From Hemicentrotus pulcherrimus (taxonomy: Eukaryota; Echinodermata; Echinoidea; Camarodonta; Strongylocentrotidae): a stretch of 64,000 nt of DNA. The DNA lies in assembly GCA_003118195.1 (NCBI GenBank), contig BEXV01000084.1, forward strand, positions 235,928-299,927. Direction: 5' to 3'. Under the pieces are notes generated by a model. It did not search any database and had not been told where the DNA came from. It saw nothing but the letters and a program-made list of their open reading frames with translations. This document shows, piece by piece, positions 42,701-54,700 of this stretch (position 1 is its first letter; every line of letters begins with the position of its first letter). Made by a program: the position numbers and the translations under genes.

Positions 42701-45700
42701 ATATTACATATACCGGTATACAATACAATAAAGTTATTTCTATAGCGCTCTTACAAACTAACTGTTGTTTGATTCATGCATGTTTGTTTCAGTGCAGTTT
42801 GTATGTTGCTCAGGGAAGATCATCTGAAAAACATAGCAGCACTTCCACTCTTCAAAGAAAGGATAATGCACAGCTGAACAAGAACAATGCATTTGGCAAC
42901 TTTTCACTTGTGACCTTACCCTATATATTAATTTACTGCATATTCCCATAACAAATGGGGTATCCTTTTAAATAGAAATAAACACACTAGAAACACTAGA
43001 AACTGCGCGCTCGGCGGGTTGCGCAGCCGAGCACATGTATCCCCCGAACCAACTGCATTGCACTTTTGTGGGTGTTAATGTTAACAGAACAAGTTTAGTG
43101 GTGTATGTTGTTGTACTAGGCTCGCGGCAGATGTCTGATTTTGGGGAAAAGGTGGAGGCTAAGGTACTGTAGCTTTCTTTTGAACTTGTTTTCAATTACA
43201 GGTCCATGGATTCTGGTCTGTATTCATTTTGGTAGAAATATAATCTACATGAAAGGTATTATAGGTGTGAAAAGAAACTGTTCAAGTGTGTGAGGCCTTT
43301 TAAACCTACTGGCATGCTGATAGGTTTGAGATAAAGTGTTCACAAAGTAATCTTAACTATTTCTTTACATCATGGTTACTGTGGCAACCAGGGCTCCGCC
43401 CCACAAAGGCTTCATCCTCTTTGGTTGATGCACCTTCATACCAAAGAAGAAAATGATCTGACAAGAACTCGGACCTGTAGAGCGTTCACAAGGTAATCCT
43501 AACTATTTCTTTATATCATGGTTACCATGGCAACCAGGACTCCGCCCCACACCAAAATCAATAGGCTTCATCCTCTTTTGTTGATGCACCTTCATACCAA
43601 ATTTGAAAATGATCGGACAAGAACTCGGACCTGTAGAGCGTTCACAAGGTAATCCTAACTATTTCTTTATATCATGGTTACCATGGCAACCAGGACTCCA
43701 CCCCACACCAAAATCAATAGGCTTCATCCTCTTTCCTTAATACACCTTCATACCAAATTTGAAAATGATCGGACAAGAACTCGGACCTGTAGAGCGTTCA
43801 CAAGAAAATCTCTGCGGCGGACGCAGCGGCGGCGGCGCGACGAGGCCAAATCCATAGTATCCTCCGAACCACTGTTCGGGGGATACAATGATACTAAACA
43901 TAGATATGGTTATGCTATGACAGGACATGAGATCTATAATCAAACATACTTAGTTTCCAAATGCTTTTGAGATGTTTACATCTTTGCCTACTAATGTTAA
44001 GAATCTGTCATTTAATTCAACTGATGGTGATTTTGGAGTGGCCCTGTTAACAATAAACAAGGGAAACACTCTTGGCGGTCTAGCCTGCATTACACCATTC
44101 AATATCGTGGGGGTCAGTTTTGTGTGAGCCTGCTTGGGTTCTTTTCCAAAACAGAAAGGAGGAAGCGAGAAGGAGATGTTTGCTGTTTGGTAGCTCTGGT
44201 TCAGAATGCACCTCTGCTCAGAAGCTCTAAGTTTATTCTCTGCTCTTTCCATCAAGCATGCATATGTATCAACAGAGTCTATACAAATTAAAGAGGCTAA
44301 TTAAAGGAAAACTTTTAGGAAACCAAAGTGACCTATAAAGGTTAACTTAAGGTACAATATAAAGCCCTACAATATGATGACAAATTGAGGTTGGGACATT
44401 ATTTATAGGCAGGGTGGCCCATTAGCAGGACCCCACAAAATGAGATACTCTGAATATGATCAGCATTTTGGAGAAAATATTTACAAGAATCATCAGAAGA
44501 ATTATTTACTATTATTTCTACCAAGATCGATAACTTTCATGAATTATGAACAAATAACAAAAATTAATTTATTAATTCTCATAATAAGTTGTGAAAACAT
44601 AAACCAAGTCTACTGACCTAAAATGACCTTTGACCTTGACTGTGTGACCTGAAATTCTACTCACATGATTGGGGTATGGTATAATCCCTATGTTCAAGTT
44701 ACATGAAAGAGGAATGTGTAATTTCAAAATTATGTTAAAAATTCAAAATAATAACCTTCAGTTAAGTTTTTGATATCGATGCCACAACATAGTCTAAGTT
44801 TGTTGACCTGAAATTACCTTTGACCTTGACTAAGTGACCTGAAATTCATGATTGGGGATACTTGATAACTCTTTATTCTAATTTTCATTGAATAAGAACT
44901 TATACTTTCAAAATTATATAAAAAATTCAAAATCATAACCTTAAGTTAAGTTTTTTGTGTTGATGCCGGCTTTTGCTATGCAGGCAAGACAAAAATCAGG
45001 CCTTTCATAATGCTTTTCACTTAACATTTTTGCATACATGTACAAACTTTTATACTTTTGTTAAATGTTGAACTTATATTTCTTTTAATTAATCTTTGTT
45101 TGCTCTCACTTAGACTCTTTATCTCTCTATGACATCAATTTTTGACATTTTATCTCTTGTCATCTATCTTCTTTTTGTATTCAATGTCTTTGATAATGCT
45201 CAAATTATATAAAAAGGAACATAAAGCAAGACTTGATCTTAAATGTATCACATACACAGGTATTTAACAAACAAAATTCAAGTTACCCAACATGACAAAC
45301 CATTCTCCTTACTTTTTGAGTATTTGGTTGCTCTATAGAGCAATTTTGTAATCCCAGGCCACTACAAATGTCAAGACTTGGTATACATGTAAATACATTT
45401 ACTCTCTTTCTCTTTGCTCATTCATTCTTTCTCACTTTTATACTTTTTTTAATTTACACTTTATCGCATAATTTGAGAAATAAAAGGTTACATAGGTCTA
45501 AAACTTTCTAGAGTTCCATAAGATCATGAAATGTCACTTTGACTTACCTGCACTCTGAGATTAAGGTTAGACACAGTGGACTCCAAGATGGTCGTATCAA
45601 TGCGAGTACATTTCAGGTTGATAATGTAGGTTACAATGTGACCCTTCTCTTTAAGTTTAACCTGTACAAGAGGTAACTTGGCAAAATGGTCCTAGATGAG

Positions 45701-48700
45701 ATAAAAAGAAAACAAAAACAATTACACCATTGGATTTATCTGTTTTATAATCATATTTCCCTTCAACAATCATTTCCTTAGGCCTCATCCAGAATATTTC
45801 TGACATGGTTTTCAACAGATTAAAAGGGACTAACAAGTCAAAGCAAAGCCTATATTTAAAAAATTTTCATATTTAATGAGCTGTGGCCTTTGACCGTTGA
45901 CATAGCCTACATACTCAATAACATTACTTTGAATGAAAACCACATTTTTGCATTTTTTAATGAGCTATGGCCTTTGACCTACATACTTCGAAAGCAAACT
46001 AAGGCTGTATTTTGATACCATGTACCTTCACATCAAATTTCATTCAAATCCGTTAAACAATATTAAAGTTATCGGACAGAAACCACATTTTTGGATAATT
46101 AGCTTTTTACGCTTATTTCATGAGCTATGACCTTTGACCTACATACTCCGAAATCAAATTTAGGCTGTAGTTTGATACCGTGTACCTTGACATCAAATTT
46201 CATTACAATCTGTCACACGTTACTAAAGTTGTCGATGGATACCAAATTTTTTAATAACTAGCCGTTTTACACATATTTAATGACCTATAACCTTTGACCT
46301 ACAAACTCCGAAATCGACTCAGGCTGTGTTTTAATACCATGTACCTTCACATCAAATTTCATTAAAATCCGTCAAACATAACTAAATTATCGATCAGAAA
46401 ACAGATTTGTTACGGACGGAAGGACAGACGTAAGGTAGCGTTACTATATCCACTCCGACTTCGTCGGCGACAGAATAATAATCTAATAAAAGCAACTGAA
46501 AACAATTAATAATCAAACATCAAAAGGTAGTAAGTGGAAAATGACTTACTTTGTGCTCTTTGAGAGTGATGTTCATAGTTGAGACATGTTGAATTGGTTC
46601 ATTTAGTAGTCTTTCAGCTTCTTGAATCCAATCTTCTAGAGCTCCCATTCCATCTTCAAACTGGCTCATCAGTTTCACAATTTCTAGTATCACTCTCTTC
46701 ATCTCAGGCATTGACTCTCTGTTCAGAGAAATAAAAGACACATTCTTTAGATGGGAATCATTATTTTTTAAATTTTCATGAACAAATTGGCAACTCTATC
46801 TACAAGGTGGTCTGCCAGTAGACTGGGAATGGTGCACAGGATAGTCGATGGTCTCTCCGCCATTCCCTTGAAAGCACTATTTTCCTTCAATAAATCATTA
46901 ACATAGAAGAATCATGACATGTCCCTCTAGATGCGCCACGCCAGAAGAGACATAGACAGGTTTGCATTTTCCCCATATCCCGTAAAGTAATAGCCTTCCA
47001 TCAAATTTAGTGCACGCTGACAGTCCAGAGAACTTCTAGGTACTACTCCTGAGGCATCTGTGTGTGTAATTGGCTTTAACAGACATGATTCAATCAGATA
47101 TGATTATTTACGTCTGGGAACCAACCTTTAACGTCACCATCCAAAAGACGGGACTTAGTTTTGAACCTGCGTCATCTGCACGCCACAACGCCAACCACAA
47201 TCCCAGTCCTAGAATATCTAATGCCTTTATCCCATTAAGAATCATTTCTTTTCCTCACACAGCTTGTAATCTTTAGTTCATCTTCATGGTAGGCTACATA
47301 GCCCTTTGAAGATTACCAGAAGAGGGAGAAGAAGAAGAAGCTGATTATTCAGACCCTTTGAAATTTTGAACCTGTATGTACTGGTTGTGCCTTGAACTTA
47401 CTTGACGTCTTTGAGATTTTGCTTGACATGCCTGAGTGCGGCCAGTATTTGAGTAGCTTGTTGTTGAGAGCAGGATTTCACCATCTCTTGGGCTAACTCA
47501 GACAGGTGTTTAAAGGATCGCTCTTGACCTGATACTTTCCCTATTGCTTCCTGTGGGTCAACACGTTACAATTGCAGCATACAGATTACAACAATATATA
47601 AGTTTTATAACATACCAGTAAATGTTTGCATGAGAGGTGTCGTGGTCCAGTGGGTATGTCACCAAAATATGGATCACAAGGTCCGCGGTTCGAGTACCGC
47701 TGTGGCACTAATGTCCTTTAGCAAGACATTAATCTACATTTGCCACACTCAACCCAGGTGAGGTAAATGGGTACTTGGTAGGATAATTCCTTGAAATGCA
47801 CAGTGGGCTGAAAACGGCTGCCAGAGCTAAAGCTAGGGTTATAATTTCCAAAGCTCTTTGAAAGCACATAGAGACGTTATTTCATAATGTATTATGCGCT
47901 ATACAAGAACTGAATATTAGTAGTAGTAGTAAGAATTACCCGCAGGTTGCATCCTTGGAACGGTCCACCATCCGAGCCAAAAAAATTGAGTGTTTTGGAC
48001 TGTTTCAGAAGTTTCAAGGGTGGATAGTTATACCAATGTTCATGTAGAGCACTTTTCCCAATTTACACTTGATAGAAGCAATTCACAATTTTTTATTGCT
48101 AAAATCATTCATTGCTTTTTAACAGTAATTTTACCATCTCGCTTCTTTTTATTGTATTATTTTTAAGCCCCAACATACAAATGGTGTCTATATAACAAGG
48201 TAATATCCTTGGTCCTAAGGAATTGTTATAAACCGGTTCCACTGTACTAGCACCTCATCTTTATGTGCTGAATATAGATAAAAGATCAAACTTACATCCA
48301 ATTCCCTTAGATTGGCAAGTAATGCCTGCTGTGTACATGGGAGGACATTCTTGGAAGTCTTGGTGGTGAGTTCAAGCCAGGCATTCACTGTGAACAGCTC
48401 ACTGTCAAACTCTTTTTTCATCTTGTCACCTTCTCCAGTCTGCATGTACATCTGAAAGAAATACAGTGAAACCAGTGTATAAGGACTGCTCCAGGGAGCC
48501 AAAAAATGTGATCTTCAAAGGCAAGATGGTCTTTAAGCACAAGCACCTTTCATACACATTTCAGTTAGAAATAAAATTCATGGAGAGCAAAAAAAAAATG
48601 AGTCTTCTTAGATGGGTGGTCTTTGAGTACAAGTGATTGTCAAAGCAGGTTTTTACTATATAACATTTCCTTTTTAGAATATCGTAACCAGATAAATTGC

Positions 48701-51700
48701 ACGAAACGCATTTATAGCATCCAGCATTCCTCTGAATATATGAAGAGTTTTATTCTAGCATTTTTTTTAGTAAATCAAGGATTGTTAATTTACTACTCCC
48801 ATTTGTAAGTTATCACTTATTTTTTTGTTTGTATATATGGTAGTTATATTGCCTTACATCATTTTCATGATCTTTAAAAAAAATCTAGCAATGAATTATG
48901 TTTTTTCATGAACTTCTCAAATTTAAATTTTGTAGATATAGTCCTTTTCAAAACTGCGGTTAATGATTTCTTTTAGCTCATTAAAACCATTCAAATTAAA
49001 TGTGAAACACATCAATACTGCTACCAGAGCATATTTTTTCATTTTTTTCAAATGTTTATGTTTTATTCCTCTAGAAACAATGGTTCATTTCAAAAGGAGT
49101 TAAATCCAAATATATTTATTAGAATAATCTGATTGCGTTATATTCATTGAAGCTTTGCACTGATCATCTAGACATGGTTCAATGAACAAATTGGTAATTG
49201 CCCCATTGGATTACACCTTTTGGAATGAAACAAAATTTGTAATCAAAATTGCCTACATTAAAATAGAGTGCATTTGATTCTTAAGTAATTTGTAATAGAA
49301 ATTGTCTATATTTTGAAAAATATCATTTAAATGTAAGACAGTGCTCTTTTCTTTTTCTTTTTTGGTGTCAGATGCACATTATTCATCTAAAACTTCAATT
49401 TTGGTCAATAGTGGATTTAACCCCTTTTGGAATTAAGCTCTATATATACCGGTACTCTTAAATCCTTCTCTTCTTTTATTTAGGTTTGTGAGAGAAGAAA
49501 ACATGGATAAAATTGCAATGGAAAATAGAAGATTCACACTGTATCACTTAAATGCAAATTCAAATACTTCTAATATAATTTATATAGATGTACAACAAAC
49601 TCATTGCTCTATATTCTACAACAGTTTCAGTCCAAACCAAGATTTTTTTTTTTTAAGTATAAGTATATCAAAGGAAGTTAAACCTATTTCTCCTATGCTA
49701 GATGCTAGACGTGACTTGGATCAAACATCTGGTTTTTATCTGAGTTAGTAGAAGATGAGCCATCCAGTCATATCTTAAGCTATGGCTTTACAAATATGTT
49801 TTTTTAACTCATAACATACATACCTTGCCTTGACTGTAAACTTGGTTCCATTTTGTGTTTAGTAAGTTGAGTAGTTCTTGAACTTCTTGTGACACATCTG
49901 GCTTGCACGTCTCCACTAGAAAGTTTCCATGGTGATTCAAAGCAGTATGCTTTGGAGTCATCTCATTCAGGTTGGCAAAAAATGTCTACATTTATTTTGA
50001 ATTTTAAAAAATACAAATGTATCAATGATTCTTATAAAGAAATGACTGGTAAGTACAAATCAAAGAATAGTGTTAAGAGAGGCAAACAAACATCTTTCAT
50101 TTTGCACACATTTGAGTAAGTAGAAAGATTCTTGCAGTTTATTTTATTCATTATTTCTAAAATTTTCCTTCTTGACAAAATCATTTACTCATACCCATAT
50201 GATTAACATTTGGTACCACACAATAAGGTGATAGCTGGCACTTGTCATTTTATTCATGTGCTAGTTTTCAGTTTTCCGTTTTCCCAATTACTTCTTTGTG
50301 GGATGAGCTATAAACATGCATATGTTATAAACACACAGGGTAAGTCATGTACAAAGCTAAAAAATAAAGTGAAGATAAATAGTAAAATCATAAACATAAG
50401 AAAAATGAACTAAAAATAACAGTACAGCAGCAGTCATAAGTTTCTTGAAAATCACAAACACTACATTGTGAAGAACAAAAAAAAACAACATCTTACCACT
50501 TTAATATCATGAGATCCTTGACTGATAATTCTCTCTGCTTCTTTTAACCATGGTTGAAGGTCAATGACCTCTGACCTATATGACCTCCAATTCTCAGTGA
50601 CCTTCTCCAACATGGTTTTGACCGAGGCTACTTCAACTGTCAGGTTCTTCTTCTTCAACTCCATGTCAAGAACAAATCGCTTGCAAATCTCTTTTTCCTC
50701 ACCTGTAATGTATATATCATGACACAGGTAGAATATCTCAATTACAAGTGTAAAGCATTGACAAACCTGTTGCTTACAATTCAGTACTTATAATCTGGTC
50801 ATGACAATATTTTTCTTTCTTAACCCTTACCCATGCAGGCAAACTAAAGGCAAATAAAATGTAAAAAAGTAACAGTAGGAGGTCCGAACAAGTACAATTA
50901 TTGTAGCAAAGAATAAAAATGTCTGTTCATAATGTAACGACCAAGAGTTTTACTCTCTCAGGGCAACATATTATTTAATATTTATTAATAGCCTTGCATA
51001 TAAATTAACAATAATCATATTATTAAATGGCAATCCAACCCTAATGATTAGTTCATCTGTTTGAAAGCAAAAAAAATAAGATAAACAGAATAGCCAAAGT
51101 TGTGAAATAAATTGCACCAATAAAAATAAAGTTATGAATGTTTAAAATATGAGATCATTAAGTCTACTATGCCAATCTCAAATTGGCTGTTTGGTCAGTG
51201 GATTATGACGTAGACGCAGATTACTCTCCTGTTTGTTGTGTGCACAAATATCATTAATTTCTGTTTTTCTTTGATTAGGTGCCTTCTACCTTGGGGCAGT
51301 ACTCATATATATTATAAGTCTTCAAGAAGACCATGCTGAGCCAAACAATTTTGAAAAATTGAAATTTGAGTCCTTTTGTGTATTGAAACATATGGGAAAG
51401 TCGTCCGCCAATACATCATAGAGACATAACCTTTTCAGATAATTTGAAGAGCCCATTCCTATAGTGATTGCAACATTTAAAAATGTATATTTTTCTTAAT
51501 TTTTGTCAGATTTCATTCAAACTTTCTACGATTTTTCTGCTTTCCTCTAGAGTAGTTTGCTATCAAGGTTGGATTCCCCTTTAAATAAATCAACTACTCA
51601 AGGAATACATCACAAATAATTAAGAAACATCTGTTTGCCATGGTCAAATCTTGATGGCATGCTTACCATGTTTTAAGTTGGCAATATATATTCCAGTTGC

Positions 51701-54700
51701 TTCCTCTAGTAATCTGAATGTGTCTTCATACTGCTTAAAGAAGTTGCCAGAATCCACAAAATCCTGAGGTTTAAAAAAATAGTGTAAAGTAACAAAAAAA
51801 AAGGGGAATAAACTTGACCCAGGTAACTATCGAGCCATAAGACTGCTTTCAGTGCAAGCTAAAGTTTTCTGCAGGATGGTGCTTAGTAGGATCCAAGAAT
51901 CAATTGAAGAGCATTTATGGGAAGAGCAGTGTGGATTCTGGAGCTCCAGAGCCAAAACCCCTGATGCTATTTTCATTGTCAGGCAAGTGCTGGAGAAGGC
52001 CAAAGAGAGACATATCCCTATTCATTGGAACTTTGTGGACTTTAAAGCAGCATTTGATACTGTCTGGAGGGAAGCTCTATGGAAGTGCCTTCTTTCAATA
52101 GGAATTGAGGAGAACCTGGTTGACTCATTAAGTATATGTATGATCAGATCAAATATGCTGTCAGCGTTAATGGTAAAATCAGAGAATGGTACCAAGTTAT
52201 GACAGGCTTTAGGGGAAGCTAGGCTGTCTTCTGTCCCCAAGTCTGTTTAACATCTTCCTAGAGTTTGTGATGACAGATGTCAAAAACCTAGACAGTGAGG
52301 TTCAGATGGGTGGCATGCAAATTCATAATATCTGCTATGCAGATGACACTACTCTACTCGAACTCATCTATGACAAATTCCAAACATCAACTAACAAGCT
52401 GGTGGAAGTATGTGGTACATGAGAAATGAAAATCAACACAGCTAAATGCAAAACCATGACAAACGACAATGAGGAGATTTCAATAGATGACAATCCTATA
52501 GAGAAGGTAGAAAACTTTGTCTTCCTTAGAAGTGTAGTCCCCTTGGTTACCAAGGATGTCAAGACGCACAAATCTAGCTTCCTGGGCATTACGCAGACTG
52601 AGAAACAATATATGGACAGACAATAACAGAAGTCCTTCTTCTGGATAGAATTAGAAGTGTAGACATCCGAAAGTCACTGATTTTCTCTACGACAATAAAT
52701 GAGGAAATATCCAACCCCCGCCTCAAATGGTCTGGACATGCCGTACGTATGCCACAGGAACACCTACCAATAAAAGTCCACACCAATGACTTAACATTTC
52801 TACGGCCAACGGGACGTCCTCCCCTGAGGTGAAAAGACCAAATTTTCCAAGACTCTGGATTAAATGAATGGAGGCAGACCGACCGTAGGAGCGCAAGGGG
52901 ACACTCCATCCTGTGCATAAGTCAAGTATTAAAGTAAGTAGAGTAAAGTAAAACAATAGTAAGATTCATACATAAACTTATTCATTTTTCAATACAAGCT
53001 ACAATAACACTAGTTAAACTTTCATATATTCTTATACACACATATAAAAACATTAAATTATGAACACCTCTCTCCTTAAAATCTAAGTACCACACAAAAA
53101 AAGGAAATCATAGACATAAAAAAAATCAATATGACAAAAATGGATCCAATGAATACCGGTAGGTAAAAGACTTATACCATGCAGGTAACACGGCTTTAGG
53201 ATTTCCCAACAATATGGATGCAAATCTAAGTTATAGCATACCAAATAGCTCTGTAATAATCTTTGAACATCTTGTGCGTCCCCATACTTCACAGTCCATG
53301 TCTGAAGTTTCTTCTCTGCCATTACAACAAATGCCAGCAGACGATATTTAATCTCCTCATATTCCAGGTGCAGTCTGCAAAAGACAAATGGAAAATGGTA
53401 CTCAAGAATCATGACTCAAAAGCACTATTTTCAGATATTTCACTCTGATAGTACCACATCTAAAGTATGTTTCTCAAATTAACATGTACACAGTTTACAC
53501 TTTGTATGTTTGTTTTTTTAAATATTATATGAATATACATGTACACTTGTATTTTCTAAGTTCACATTACTCCATATTATTCCTTGGACAGTAAAACGTA
53601 AGTCTGATGATGCCTGCAGCAACGAGTAGGCCAAAGTCTCAAAGGTAAAGAAAAAAAAATGATTGTGAAACTATGAAAATTTCAATCTATTGAACTACAT
53701 ATTAGTGTTTGACCGTTTTCAATTTGTGCATACCTGTGAGAATCCTTTGTTTCCATGACAACAATAAACCTTTCAGCTATACTGTCCAACATGGATTTTG
53801 GGATGTCTTGACCATTCACCTTGATCCCTTGGTGATGAATTCGTGTAAAGGACTGCTGCATGTAGTTGGCCTCTCTGAAGTGCACCTGAAAGAGTAGGCA
53901 ATATATTGACACTATTCATAATGAAAGAAATATAGGAATGTAATACATATGCTCCAGTGACAATTAATCTGTGGTTACTTTACTGCAATAACTGAACTCC
54001 TTACTTCAATCATGGACCTAACACTAACCTAAACCTAACTTTTTATTGAAACCTTTACCAAAACCCTATAACTTTGATAAAGTAAAGCCTGGAGCAATCG
54101 TTGCTGGAGTAAATGTTGCAGAACCAAATGTGGAGCTTGTATATAGAATGCGACCTCAGCATAAATATAGGTTCAGTAGCTACAAACATACACGGCTTCA
54201 TAATAATTAGAGTGAAAATGCAAGATAAGTAGGAGTATCTTCTGTTTGATGCTTCAACCTTTTCGGTCAAGGAAATGACTCCTTATCATACCTTATGCTC
54301 CTCCAATCTCCTCTTCATCTGGCTCCAGGTAGCATCTTGTGACTCCAGTGGCTCCACCTCTCCTCTCTTCAACAGCTCATCTGCTCTATTCAACCAAGCT
54401 CCTATCTGACCCAGCTCTCCTGGCATGTCATTCTCCAGCTGTTTCCTCCATTCTTCATAGTCTCCTGAAACCTTGGTCCATCTCTCGATTATGACGTCAC
54501 ACTCCTCCGTGGTCATTGTTACAAAGACTTTCTTCTGTTTCTTATCGATCAGCTTCATCATCATCTGTTTGTTCTTCTTGTGTTCCTTTTCAAACTCTAC
54601 GAATCTCTGAACAAACAAAAAAGTAATAACACATAATTATTGACGAAATGGTTGTTTGGTTTATTTATAACTATTCATGAGTTCTCAGAGAAGCGATTGT

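Noticed and set aside
49488..49748. 86-codon plus-strand frame starting [15 protein letters not shown]
   Set aside because: No domain, very AT-rich, no splice or promoter support.
52001..52245. Minus-strand frames opposite the LINE RT
   Set aside because: Shadows of the plus-strand RT frame.
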